Below are positions 34,488 to 43,564 of a DNA stretch of 64,000 bases, in pieces (the stretch's first letter is position 1; each line of letters starts with the position of its first letter). The DNA is from Algoriphagus aestuariicola (GTDB lineage: Bacteria; Bacteroidota; Bacteroidia; Cytophagales; Cyclobacteriaceae): the NCBI RefSeq assembly GCF_017254835.1, contig NZ_JAFKCW010000002.1, forward strand, positions 186,001-250,000. Direction: 5' to 3'. The notes beneath the pieces are model-generated. The model worked only from the letters and a program-made list of their open reading frames with translations. It searched no databases and had not been told where the DNA came from. Both the position numbers and the translations under genes were made by a program.

Positions 34488-35774
34488 TTAAAGGTCGTCG
34501 ATTTCTGCGACCACAAAAGTACTGCCTCCGACAAATATCAAGTCATCCGCAGTGGCATTTTTTCGGGCAAAGTTCAGCGCCTCATTCACGTCCGGGATGA
34601 CTCTTCCATGCAGTCCAACTTCCAGCGCTTTTGCCGCTAGCTCCTCGGCGGGCAATGCTCTAGGCAGATCCGCTTGGCAAAACAAATAGGATGCATTCTT
34701 TGGCAAGAGGTTCAAAATCTTGGAAACGTCTTTGTCCTGTACCATCCCGATGACCATCCAGAGTTTTTCAAAAGAATAGGTACCCAGCTGTGCCAGTATT
34801 TCCCTGATTCCCGGTTCATTGTGTCCCGTGTCGGCAATGACCGTAGGATTTTCAGCTAACACTTGCCAGCGTCCTTTCAAGCCAGTGAGCTCGACCACCT
34901 CTGCCAATCCCCTTTCAAGGGCTTTTTCAGAAATGACCCAACCCAGTTTTTTCAGCTGATATACGGATTCCAGTATCCCAGGCAGATTGTATCGCTGGTA
35001 GTCACCTTGCAAGCCGAAATGGATATCGCGCTTTTTCCCCGCTTTGTCCACCGAAAATATTGCACGATTGGAAATTGACGCGGCTTTTTCAACATTCATA
35101 ACTTGGTCGGCGAAAACAACCGGAGCGTTTTCTGCTGTTGCCTTCTTCAGAAAAACCGGACTGGTTTCCTCTTGGGTTTGGCTGATTACTACGGGTACAC
35201 CCGATTTGATAATTCCGGCTTTCTCTCCAGCGATTTCGGAAAGTGTGTTTCCCAAAAATTGCATATGATCCCACCCGATGTTGGTGATGACACTCAATTC
35301 TGGAATTAGGACGTTGGTGCTGTCAAATTTCCCTCCCATACCGACTTCCACGATCGCGATGTCGACCTTTTCCTTTGCAAAAAACCAAAAGGCCATTCCA
35401 ACAGTCATCTCGAAAAAGCTGGGCTGAAGCGCGTCCAGAAAATCCTTGTTTTCAGCTACAAACTCGATCACTGAGTCTTCTCCTATTTCCCGTCCATTTA
35501 TTCTAATTCGCTCGGTAAAAGATTTCAAATGGGGAGAGGTGTACAGGCCTGTTTTATAGCCAGCTGATTGCAGGATGGCCGCCAATGTGTGTGAAGTGCT
35601 ACCCTTGCCGTTGGTCCCGGCGACATGTACCGACTTGAATTTCCGCTCTGGGTTACCCAGGTGTGCGCACAGCGCGAGGGTATTTCCAAGATCCTTTTTG
35701 AATGCGGCAGCTCCCACCCGCTGAAACATGGGAAGGGCGTGAAAAAGGTAATTCAGCGTTTCCTGGTAATTCAT
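34488..35774 (-). CDS. folC: Bifunctional dihydrofolate/folylpolyglutamate synthase
   Basis: 428 residues, standard size. ATP-binding loop VAGTNGKGSTSHTLAAIL, GLYTSPHLKSFTERI, the omega-loop EVGMGGKFDSTNV, and DTGHNEPGI in place of the usual DGAHNP near the C-terminal domain. It adds glutamate to dihydropteroate and folates. It lies two bases after the tonB-like gene and directly before trmB, all co-directional, so it is probably expressed with the transducer genes although functionally separate. Confidence 0.95.
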   Translation of the reverse strand: MNYQETLNYLFHALPMFQRVGAAAFKKDLGNTLALCAHLGNPERKFKSVHVAGTNGKGSTSHTLAAILQSAGYKTGLYTSPHLKSFTERIRINGREIGEDSVIEFVAENKDFLDALQPSFFEMTVGMAFWFFAKEKVDIAIVEVGMGGKFDSTNVLIPELSVITNIGWDHMQFLGNTLSEIAGEKAGIIKSGVPVVISQTQEETSPVFLKKATAENAPVVFADQVMNVEKAASISNRAIFSVDKAGKKRDIHFGLQGDYQRYNLPGILESVYQLKKLGWVISEKALERGLAEVVELTGLKGRWQVLAENPTVIADTGHNEPGIREILAQLGTYSFEKLWMVIGMVQDKDVSKILNLLPKNASYLFCQADLPRALPAEELAAKALEVGLHGRVIPDVNEALNFARKNATADDLIFVGGSTFVVAEIDDL

Positions 35775-35776
35775 CT

Positions 35777-36733
35777 TTAATCAACCTGAATCACAAAGGT
35801 GATTTTTCCGGTTGAAAAATCTGCCGCAGTGCCGCCAGATTTTTTGAAGTTGATTTGGTTGACCACCTGTCGATAGTAGGCAAGTACTTCGTTGGAGACG
35901 TTGTACTCCAATGGAACTGCCTGAACTACTCTTCCAGAATCGTCAACCGTGATTTTAAAGACAATCTTCCCGTTTCGGGTAGAGACGCGGTCATTGATGG
36001 TCGGTCTAGAGGCAAAATCCCAACCGGCTAGATCCAGGCTGTAGCCAGATCCCGAAGCCGTTCCCTTTCCGCTACCTTCACCCATAATCGCGCGGCCATC
36101 GACAGTACCAGTGGGTTTACCCTCGTCTCCTTTGACATTGCTGTTGCCTTGTGCTCCTCCAGATGCCGGAGTGGAACTTTTCCCGGAAGTCCCCCCTGCC
36201 CCAAAGATCGCTCTTTGGTCAATTTTTGGCTTTTCTGGAGCTTTTTGAGTAGTTTGCTCAGCTTCGGATTTGGCTGGTGTAGTAACGGTTTTTGCAGGTT
36301 CGGTCTTAGTTGGCTCCGGCTTTTTGGTTTCCACAGAAGCTTTTTCCTCTCCCCGTATTGGAGAAGGCTTGGTAGTCACCGCTTGGTTTGCCGCAGGTTT
36401 AGAAGCTGTTTTTGGTTTCGCGGTTTCGGTTTTGGGGCTAGGTGCCGGAGTCGCAGGCTGAGTGACCGCTTGGGCGACTTCACCTGGCGCGGCTTGCTCG
36501 ACACTTTCCGTTGGTGTCTCCGAAGGTGCATTTGGACTGTTCCTATTTCCGGTACCGGTCTCCGTAAACCCAAGATTAAGTTCCAGACCGTAGGTAGGAA
36601 GCGGAGGAATGGGTTGCTTCCAAACCACGATAAAGTAGAAGGCAAGCAACAAAAGAATATTCAGGATAATGGTGATTATCGCCGATTTTCGCTTGCTGTC
36701 CTTTTCTATCTTATCTACATCCCAAGTTTGCAT
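35777..36733 (-). CDS. TonB-like energy transducer with long Pro/Lys/Thr-rich spacer
   Basis: 318 residues. One N-terminal membrane helix at about 17-41 (SAIITIILNILLLLAFYFIVV) after a short cytoplasmic tail, then roughly 160 residues of Pro, Thr, Lys, Glu and Ala repeats (periplasm-spanning), a Gly/Ser-rich hinge (SGKGTASGSGYS), and a C-terminal TonB/TolA-like domain (IVFKITVDDSGRVVQAV then VNQINFKKS). It would connect the ExbB-ExbD motor to the outer membrane. exbD lies three bases upstream. The spacer is unusually long and acidic-basic mixed, so a TolA role is the alternative. Confidence 0.8.
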   Translation of the reverse strand: MQTWDVDKIEKDSKRKSAIITIILNILLLLAFYFIVVWKQPIPPLPTYGLELNLGFTETGTGNRNSPNAPSETPTESVEQAAPGEVAQAVTQPATPAPSPKTETAKPKTASKPAANQAVTTKPSPIRGEEKASVETKKPEPTKTEPAKTVTTPAKSEAEQTTQKAPEKPKIDQRAIFGAGGTSGKSSTPASGGAQGNSNVKGDEGKPTGTVDGRAIMGEGSGKGTASGSGYSLDLAGWDFASRPTINDRVSTRNGKIVFKITVDDSGRVVQAVPLEYNVSNEVLAYYRQVVNQINFKKSGGTAADFSTGKITFVIQVD

Positions 36734-36736
36734 GGC

Positions 36737-37126
36737 TTAATAGGGTTTTGTGGCAATGGAAACATTGGCTTCCAGTCCAGCGGCGATACCGCCGATTTCC
36801 ACCAGGTATTCAACTGGCACATCTTTGTCGATGTGCAACACGACCTGGCCTTTTTTTCCTTCCAACAGCGTGGAAAGTTCAGATTTGATCTGGTCTCTGC
36901 CCACCACTCTATCATTAACGGAATATTTGAGGTCTTTGGTCACTGTCACCGTTACTTCCTGCATTATTATATCCGAAGTCTCGCTTGAGGGCAAGTTGAC
37001 CGGAAGGCCAGACGGTGTGATGAATGAGGAGGTAAGCATGAAGAAAATCAACAGCAAAAAGATGATGTCCGTCATGGACGACATACTGAATGCTGCTTCA
37101 ATTTTGTTTTTCGAATGCAGTCCCAT
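36737..37126 (-). CDS. exbD: ExbD/TolR-family biopolymer transport protein
   Basis: 129 residues from ATG 37124-37126 (MGLHSKNKIEAAFSMSSMTD), which leaves one base after the exbB stop; a start at 37150 would overlap exbB. A single helix with the essential Asp follows (MTDIIFLLLIFFMLTSSF), then a periplasmic TolR-like domain (VNDRVVGRDQIKSELSTLL, VVLHIDKDVPVEYLVEI). It uses proton flow to drive the TonB-like protein. Confidence 0.92.
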   Translation of the reverse strand: MGLHSKNKIEAAFSMSSMTDIIFLLLIFFMLTSSFITPSGLPVNLPSSETSDIIMQEVTVTVTKDLKYSVNDRVVGRDQIKSELSTLLEGKKGQVVLHIDKDVPVEYLVEIGGIAAGLEANVSIATKPY

Positions 37127-37127
37127 C

Positions 37128-37817
37128 TTATTTGTCCTGAAGAAGGTCAATAAATTCGATTGAGGTGTATTCCATGTTGTGCACCAGCTTAGAAACCTGG
37201 GTCACCAGATAGTTATAACCTAAATAGGCGATAATGCCCACGACCAGGCCGGCCGCTGTGGTGATCATCGCTTCATAGATGCCGGATGAGAGCAGTTTTG
37301 GAGAGACCATTCCCTCCTCCTGAGCAATAGAAATAAACGCCTGGATCATCCCGGTAACCGTTCCCAAGAAGCCTATCATCGGAGCGGCGCCGGATACGGT
37401 GGCCAAAAGGCCCAAATTCTTCTCCAGTTTGTAGATTTCGATTTTTCCAACGTTTTCGATGGAAACCTCGATATTTTTCAGCGGTGAACCGATCCGGTCT
37501 ACCCCCTTCGCGATCATATTGGCTACGGGCGTGTTTTCGCCGGCGCAAAGCATCTTGGCTTTTTCGATCTGCCCGCTTTGCACGAGCACCTTCACCTGAT
37601 CCATGAGATGACCCGGAGTTTTAGCCGCTTTGCTGAGTGTGATCAACTTCTGGACAAAGATGAAAATGGCCAGAACGAACAAAAGATAAAGCGGAACCAT
37701 CATGTAGCCGCCCTTGACCAGGAGGTCCAGCAAACCGATATTTTGAGCACCTGCGTCCATCGCTAGGCTGTCCATGGATGATAAACTGTCTGTTGAGAGG
37801 GTTTGGAGAAGGGTCAT
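37128..37817 (-). CDS. exbB: ExbB/TolQ/MotA-family proton channel protein
   Basis: 229 residues with three membrane helices at about 35-55, 130-155 and 180-205. The C-terminal block MIGFLGTVTGMIQAFISIA and the following ITTAAGLVVGIIAYLGYNYL are the ExbB/TolQ channel helices, with the Thr facing the ExbD Asp. An extended periplasmic N-terminus of about 30 residues is polar (TLSTDSLSSMDSLAMDAG). One base separates it from exbD and from the SPOR gene upstream, so the three are co-translated. Confidence 0.94.
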   Translation of the reverse strand: MTLLQTLSTDSLSSMDSLAMDAGAQNIGLLDLLVKGGYMMVPLYLLFVLAIFIFVQKLITLSKAAKTPGHLMDQVKVLVQSGQIEKAKMLCAGENTPVANMIAKGVDRIGSPLKNIEVSIENVGKIEIYKLEKNLGLLATVSGAAPMIGFLGTVTGMIQAFISIAQEEGMVSPKLLSSGIYEAMITTAAGLVVGIIAYLGYNYLVTQVSKLVHNMEYTSIEFIDLLQDK

Positions 37818-37818
37818 A

Positions 37819-38652
37819 TTAGTATTTCAAAATCCACAATTCTTCGGTGTATTGGGATTTGATCTCTTCGAGTTGCTCCGCCGCCGCCTTGAAGCTTGGG
37901 TATTTTGACAAGGCAAGACGATAATTTCTTCCACCGTCATAAGGAGAAATCAGATAAATTTCCGCGTTTCTGCCGAAGTACTGATTTGCTTCCTCAAGCG
38001 CCATCTTCTCGTTTGGCAAGCTCCCGACAATGATAAAGTATTGCGGACGCTCGGCTTTGGACTCTACTCGGATCAAATTCCCAGAAGCTGTAGTGGCAAT
38101 TGTTGTACCAGTTTCAGCAGGATTGGAAATATTGGGATTTGAAATAGTTGAAGTAGTTATAGAATCTTGATTTACATCGATTTGGTTTTGGTCAGTTGGT
38201 GTAGTTTCCGTTGATATGGCATTTGACTCTTCAGAGGCGGTCTCCACTGGCTGATCGACAACCTCAAGAACGGCCTCGGAAGCACGGGGCTTTTGATTTG
38301 CGAGGATCTGCCAGATGATCACAGCCACGATCCCCAGTCCGATCAAAGCTACAGCCCAAACCCAGGACGATGATTTTTCCTTTTCTTCCTTCTTCTCAAA
38401 CTTTGCGACAGTCGGCTGAGGACGAGCGCTAGGTGAAAGTGCCTCAGCTGCAGGACTTGGTTTCGCGGCTGGCACCGCCTCAATCTGCGCCGAGACTGAC
38501 GTTTCCCCGTCCGGTACTGGTGACTCGGCAGGCAGTGGCTCCGAACCTTCCTCAGATGTGACTTTGAGTCTGAGCGGAATAATTTCCACGTAAGGAAGCC
38601 CAAAGTCCTTGGGGTCCGTCCATTGTTTTTTATCTGTATCTTTTGCCGACAT
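37819..38652 (-). CDS. SPOR-domain membrane protein
   Basis: 277 residues. A polar, low-complexity cytoplasmic part (about 1-95, Pro/Ala/Glu-rich) is followed by one membrane helix at about 95-115 (WVWAVALIGLGIVAVIIW), a Thr/Asn/Ser-rich periplasmic linker and a SPOR domain at about 205-277 (YFIIVGSLPNEKMALEEA, YLISPYDGGRNYRLALSKY). SPOR domains bind glycan strands lacking stem peptides at division sites. Between the outer-membrane barrel and exbB, one base from the latter, it may fix the complex to peptidoglycan. No DNA-binding motif is seen. Confidence 0.85.
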   Translation of the reverse strand: MSAKDTDKKQWTDPKDFGLPYVEIIPLRLKVTSEEGSEPLPAESPVPDGETSVSAQIEAVPAAKPSPAAEALSPSARPQPTVAKFEKKEEKEKSSSWVWAVALIGLGIVAVIIWQILANQKPRASEAVLEVVDQPVETASEESNAISTETTPTDQNQIDVNQDSITTSTISNPNISNPAETGTTIATTASGNLIRVESKAERPQYFIIVGSLPNEKMALEEANQYFGRNAEIYLISPYDGGRNYRLALSKYPSFKAAAEQLEEIKSQYTEELWILKY

Positions 38653-38719
38653 GCGATATGGGGAAAGCTACGAAACTAACCGAAATGGAGCTAAGGGCCA
38701 ACGCAAGCTGTAAACATTA

Positions 38720-40441
38720 TTAGAATTTGAAGCTGGCCCCACCAATCAACTGTATGCCCCTGATGGGGTAGTTTAGCCAACGAGTGTTCTTACCATTGAG
38801 GATATTGTTGCCTTCGGCAAAAATCCCAATTCTGTCGGTGATGCCAAAGGAAGCCTTAAGCTGGAGATCAGCGATGGATTTCAAGTTGATCACTTCATAG
38901 GTAACCGGAGTCATTATCGCGCCTATCTCTCCCAAATCGGGATCTATCGGTTTGCCCCTGCCCTTCACACCTCCCATGAAGTTTAGGTTGGCTTGGATCA
39001 ACAATCGCTCGACCGGCGCGATCTGGTTGTTTACTCGAAACTCCCAAACCGGCCTGTGCCAGGCTTCTTGCTGCGTGTTCAGATCGTATCGATACAAATC
39101 CAATTGGCCTCCAAGAGTGTATACTTCACTGATTTTGACCCCCAATTCCGCATTGATATTGGCCACGGTGGACTTGTCGTCATAGACGAGCTCAAATCGC
39201 GAGGAGTCGGCAAGAGAATTGGCAAAGAAGTGGAGCTGATTGAATCGGCTCACCTGAACTGCCGCCCGGTAATGAAAGGCTTCCTGAAACTGACCCTCAA
39301 TTCCGCCAGCTATCTTATAGTTGTTTACCGTATTAAGAAGCTGCTCACTTGGGCCCAGATAGGGATTTTCGTTGACAAAACTGAAATAAGTGTTTCTCTG
39401 AACATCACCGGAGAATTCCGCGAAGAAGCCAAACTCATCTGCGAATTGATAGCTGGCCTGAAGGACCGGGAAAATGTGAAAGTCACTGTCTTTTTCAGCA
39501 ATAGAGTCGTTTTCTGACACCAGGTTCAAACCTGCCGAGAATCGAAAAGCCTCATAGTCATAGGAAATACGGGGACGAAGCGAGAAATAGTTGCGCTTTT
39601 CCTGATAGTTCACGTCATTGGGATTGGTATGGAAGTAGGCTAGCTCTACCTTTCCAGACCAGTCAGACTCGGTTCTAAATTTCCCTCCTGCTTGGATTCC
39701 GACTTCGTTTTCCTTGGCGGCATAGCTGTCTTTGAAATTCCGGAAACTCAACTGACCCTCATAGGAAAATGGCCCCGTCTTCTCGATATCTCGAATCCCA
39801 GCTTTTACCTGAACATGGTTTTGGACATTGTTGGCAGTCTCAAACGGAGTGTCTGGATTCTCAAAAAGAGCGGGATCCACACCGTAAAAAGAATACTTGT
39901 TTTGTCCCCATTCCAATCCCCCAAATACCTCAGCCAACTGACCGAAATAACTCGCGTCAGCACCGAAGACCGTGTGTGACTCGGCACTCTGTTCGGCCGC
40001 CACAGGCCCTTTGCCAAAGCTCTGGTGCTTGAATTTCAAAGCATAATTAAGCGGATCCGCTTGGGTTGACATGTATCTCCCTTCCAAAAGCGGCGACGCA
40101 AAATTGCCATAACCGGCGCGGATGTACCCCGGATAGAGCTGCACCTTATCCAACTTGTAGTTTTTTTCCAAGGCTGTCGGTTGAAGTTTCAGGGCTGGCA
40201 GATTCAGGAAAAAAGGCGTGACAGTATAGTTGAATTCCGCCAAACCTTTAGGCTGGGGCAATGCAGGCATGCGCTCAAATGATCTGGGCTGGGTGGGCAC
40301 CGTCAATACCCGGTCTTTTCGAATCACAAATTCCTGATCCTGTACTTCTCCCCTTTTCTGCTGTTGATCTTGAGCGGATGCGGCAGTAATGCCACAAGCG
40401 AAACCTCCTACGATCAAGGCGTATAGCGATAGTCTTTTCAT
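38720..40441 (-). CDS. Outer-membrane beta-barrel protein (plug-less, TonB-receptor-like)
   Basis: 573 residues. Signal peptide (MKRLSLYALIVGGFACGITA, cleavage near ASAQ). After a short periplasmic N-terminus (QEFVIRKDRVLTVP, which resembles a TonB box) the sequence turns into alternating amphipathic strands with aromatic girdles and ends with a Phe (IQLIGGASFKF). There is no plug and no carboxypeptidase-like domain. It overlaps the TPR gene by four bases (ATGA) and precedes the SPOR gene by 67 bp. Within this operon it is the likely outer-membrane target of the ExbBD-TonB motor. Confidence 0.78.
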   Translation of the reverse strand: MKRLSLYALIVGGFACGITAASAQDQQQKRGEVQDQEFVIRKDRVLTVPTQPRSFERMPALPQPKGLAEFNYTVTPFFLNLPALKLQPTALEKNYKLDKVQLYPGYIRAGYGNFASPLLEGRYMSTQADPLNYALKFKHQSFGKGPVAAEQSAESHTVFGADASYFGQLAEVFGGLEWGQNKYSFYGVDPALFENPDTPFETANNVQNHVQVKAGIRDIEKTGPFSYEGQLSFRNFKDSYAAKENEVGIQAGGKFRTESDWSGKVELAYFHTNPNDVNYQEKRNYFSLRPRISYDYEAFRFSAGLNLVSENDSIAEKDSDFHIFPVLQASYQFADEFGFFAEFSGDVQRNTYFSFVNENPYLGPSEQLLNTVNNYKIAGGIEGQFQEAFHYRAAVQVSRFNQLHFFANSLADSSRFELVYDDKSTVANINAELGVKISEVYTLGGQLDLYRYDLNTQQEAWHRPVWEFRVNNQIAPVERLLIQANLNFMGGVKGRGKPIDPDLGEIGAIMTPVTYEVINLKSIADLQLKASFGITDRIGIFAEGNNILNGKNTRWLNYPIRGIQLIGGASFKF

Positions 40442-43431
40442 GGTTTAGTCAGGGTTTTGAGTTTTGCTTCAGCCTCTGCCTTGATATCGGCGTTGGTAGA
40501 TCGCTCGACGATGGATTCTAAAGTAGCCTTGGCTTGAAAGTCCTCCCCGGTCTTCAGATAGTTGTCAGCCAGAAGGATAAACATCTTGCCATACCAGTAT
40601 CCAAAGTCCGCAAAAGGTCCGGATGAATCGAAAATCGCCTCATTGGACTTGGTGATATCGCCTTTCTCCTGAAGCGAAAGCGCGAGCAAATACAGGCCTT
40701 CTGCCCCCTGAATGGTCTTATGCTGGTCTACCAACTTCCGCAAGGTGAGTTCTGCTTGCTGCTTTTGGTTGAGCGCAGTCTGTGCTTTTGCTTTGGTCAG
40801 CAAAGCGGTCGGAGTAGACTCGGGGATCACACCATCCAAAGTCGTCAGCTTGTCGGCATAGGTGATACTCGGCTGATAGTTTCCGGCTTCAAAATTTGCC
40901 ACCATCAGTCCCTGAAATGCCTCGGCTTCCTCGACTTTGCTGCGCGCGTTTTGTGCAGCGGTCTCCAAGTGTGGGATTGCAGCTGCGTAATTGCCCCTTT
41001 CCAGCTCGATCGCGCCAATCTTTTGCATGGCTCGCACACGCTGTGGAGAGGACGGTTCTTTTTCCAATTGCCTGAAATAATCCAAACCTCTCTCTTGGTC
41101 TCCCGCTTGGAGAAAAGCGTCCCCAGCAAAGTAGAGCGCCTCGCTACGCTGTGCCGATTGAGGATAACTCTTCAGGTAATTTTCCAATGCCCGCGCAGCC
41201 TGAGGGTAGTTTTTGTCAAAATACAGACTTTTTGCAGCCTCATATTCCAGTGATTGGACGTTGCCGGAGCCTGGATTTGAGGATTTGTACTTGGCCACAT
41301 AGTTGCCAAACTCGCCTGACCTTCCCTGTAAAGCCAAGGTTTCCTGCAGGCCTTTTAGCGCTGTTTCGGCATTCTCAGAATTTGGATGATTATCCAGAAT
41401 ATCACGATAGTCCGCAATAGTCTGGTCGTAGTTTTGAAGGGAGAAATTTGCCACCGCCCTTCCTTCCAAGGCAAAAGGAATGAAAGGCGAGTTAGGACGA
41501 TTGATGATCAAATCCGTGAAGGCCTGGGATGCTTCGCTGTATCGCGATTCTTCCAGGTAGATTTGGCCTTTTTGGAACATCGCATCTTCGACGTAGAGGC
41601 TGGTACGAAAGCCTGAAATCAGCCGGTCTAAATTGGCGAGAGCTTCATTGTTTCGGGATTGGAAATTCTGAACCACGGCCAACCGATAGTAGGCATAGTC
41701 AATCTGGGAGTTGGACTCGGAGATCGCACGCTGGAAAGAAGCCGCTGCTTCCCCAAACTTCTTTTGTACATACTGACAGTCGCCCAAACGAAGCAAGGCA
41801 TCGTCGTAATTCTGCTTATCATCACTTCCACGCAGCTTTTCAGTATAGAGCCTAAACTGTTCTTCGGCTTTGGGATAGTTTTGGGTATTGAAATAGGCAT
41901 ACCCCAAGCCATAGTGGCTCTTGATCACATAGGGGTTGTTTGTCGCGGGATTTAAGCCCCTGACAGCTTCGTAGGCCCGGATTGCCTGTGAAAGATTCCC
42001 CTCCGCTGCCAGAACCTCCCCTTTCCAAAAATGGGTCTCCAGAAGCAAATCCCTGTCCACAGGATATGCCTGGGATTTGTCCAACAAGGAAAGGGCTTGT
42101 TTGTATTTTTGATCCCTGTAGTATACCATGGCCTGATAGTAAGCTACTTTTTGATAGGCCGATTGGATGCGAGGGGATTTGTTTTTGATTTTGTCCATCT
42201 GCTCGATTGCGCGCAAGTAGTCGTTGGAATTGATCAGCGCCTCGGACAGTAGAGTTTCTGCTTCTGAGCGGTTTTTCCCCGAGGGATAGGTTTCCAGATA
42301 GTCATCCAGCGCGGCTATAGCGGTCGAGAATGTCCCTTTTTGCAGGCTTGCTTTTGCATAGTTGAAAAGCGACTCTTCCTGAATCTGCTTGTTGAAGGAC
42401 GATTTGGACGCGGCTTGGAAGCTCGTCGTAGCAAATTGGTAGTTGTCCAGTTTCAGGTAGGCGTGTCCTAGGTAGTAGCTTGACGACTGACCGATCTCGT
42501 CGGTAGCCGATGCAGAGACTTTGAGGTAGTCCGTGGCCCGTTGGTAGTTTCCTATTTCAAAAAAAGCGATTCCGGCCTTGTACACTTCCTCTCTGGAGAG
42601 AGTTCCTTTTTTCGCATTGATAAAGGCATCGTAATTTTTCGCCGCATTGGCAAAGTCCTGTTTTGCGTAGTAGGCTTCAGCCAAATACAGGTTGATCGTT
42701 TCCTTGCGATCAAGATTTTGACCCGAAGCCAAAAGCGGCTCAGCATAGCTGATCACGTGATCGTAGTCTCCTTCTTGGTAGTAAAGCGAGGTCAGCAAAT
42801 AGGGCACTTTAGTCGCATAGAATGACGATTTGCCCGCTGCTTGGAGATCCGCGATCGCCTTATCATTGTTGCCGCCTTCCATTGCGATGAATCCGCTGTA
42901 GTAATACGCGTCCGCGCTGATGGGTTGGTTTAGAGCTTTGGCTTCATCGAAAAAAGGAGCTGCTGCCGCGTAGTTTTTCAATTGAAAGTGGGAATAGCCT
43001 TGCTTGAACAAAACCTCCGCCCGATTTGCCTCACCGAGGCTATTGCTCTTGACTAGTGCATAGCCCTCCAAGGCTTCCTTGTAATTTTTCTTATAAAAAA
43101 AATGATCTCCCATGTAGAGACCTGCGGTAGCAACCGATGGGTGGTTGCCGTGGTCGAAAATGTAGGCTTTCATCAAACCGGGGCCATCCGGGCTCTCGAC
43201 CTGGAGAGCAGACATCGCACGATGAAGCTCTGCGGATTTTTCCTGCTCACCGCTTAGGTTTTGCGCGAGCAGCCGACTGTTGTCGTAGAGCACCGCCGAA
43301 AAGAGCTGTTTGTCAAAAAGCTCCAATTGATAATCCAGAGCCTGCTGTGGACTGGTCTGATAGAGCGTGGACTGCGCTACCGCATCCACACCTATCCCCA
43401 GGCTAGCAAGCAGCACCAGGTAGTATTTCAT
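40438..43431 (-). CDS. Large periplasmic TPR protein
   Basis: 997 residues with a signal peptide (MKYYLVLLASLGIGVDAVAQ, split after LGIG) and about 20 tetratricopeptide repeats across the whole length (for example ALEGYALVKSNSLGEANRAE, YPKAEEQFRLYTEKL, AALDDYLETYPSGKNRSEAE). The repeats end at residue about 990 without any other domain. This is the first gene of the minus-strand operon, 133 bp after holA. TPR scaffolds of this type in the phylum accompany outer-membrane and envelope machines; here it would organise the barrel and the SPOR protein. The start is the first ATG in frame. Confidence 0.9.
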   Translation of the reverse strand: MKYYLVLLASLGIGVDAVAQSTLYQTSPQQALDYQLELFDKQLFSAVLYDNSRLLAQNLSGEQEKSAELHRAMSALQVESPDGPGLMKAYIFDHGNHPSVATAGLYMGDHFFYKKNYKEALEGYALVKSNSLGEANRAEVLFKQGYSHFQLKNYAAAAPFFDEAKALNQPISADAYYYSGFIAMEGGNNDKAIADLQAAGKSSFYATKVPYLLTSLYYQEGDYDHVISYAEPLLASGQNLDRKETINLYLAEAYYAKQDFANAAKNYDAFINAKKGTLSREEVYKAGIAFFEIGNYQRATDYLKVSASATDEIGQSSSYYLGHAYLKLDNYQFATTSFQAASKSSFNKQIQEESLFNYAKASLQKGTFSTAIAALDDYLETYPSGKNRSEAETLLSEALINSNDYLRAIEQMDKIKNKSPRIQSAYQKVAYYQAMVYYRDQKYKQALSLLDKSQAYPVDRDLLLETHFWKGEVLAAEGNLSQAIRAYEAVRGLNPATNNPYVIKSHYGLGYAYFNTQNYPKAEEQFRLYTEKLRGSDDKQNYDDALLRLGDCQYVQKKFGEAAASFQRAISESNSQIDYAYYRLAVVQNFQSRNNEALANLDRLISGFRTSLYVEDAMFQKGQIYLEESRYSEASQAFTDLIINRPNSPFIPFALEGRAVANFSLQNYDQTIADYRDILDNHPNSENAETALKGLQETLALQGRSGEFGNYVAKYKSSNPGSGNVQSLEYEAAKSLYFDKNYPQAARALENYLKSYPQSAQRSEALYFAGDAFLQAGDQERGLDYFRQLEKEPSSPQRVRAMQKIGAIELERGNYAAAIPHLETAAQNARSKVEEAEAFQGLMVANFEAGNYQPSITYADKLTTLDGVIPESTPTALLTKAKAQTALNQKQQAELTLRKLVDQHKTIQGAEGLYLLALSLQEKGDITKSNEAIFDSSGPFADFGYWYGKMFILLADNYLKTGEDFQAKATLESIVERSTNADIKAEAEAKLKTLTKP

Positions 43432-43564
43432 CTGTTTATAATTGGTTTAGTAAGGCTAGATAGCCAGTTCCGAACTCGATTCGAAAGAATCCCGCATGGG
43501 GTACGATCAATCTTCCGTGTCTTTCATGCCACAGGCTCGATTTCATAGTTTGGCTTTTGGGTAA

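Noticed and set aside
36149-36988. 279-residue plus-strand frame opposite tonB and exbD
   Set aside because: Extreme Cys, Arg, Phe and Ser content reflects the complement of Lys/Pro/Thr-rich tonB codons; no motifs.
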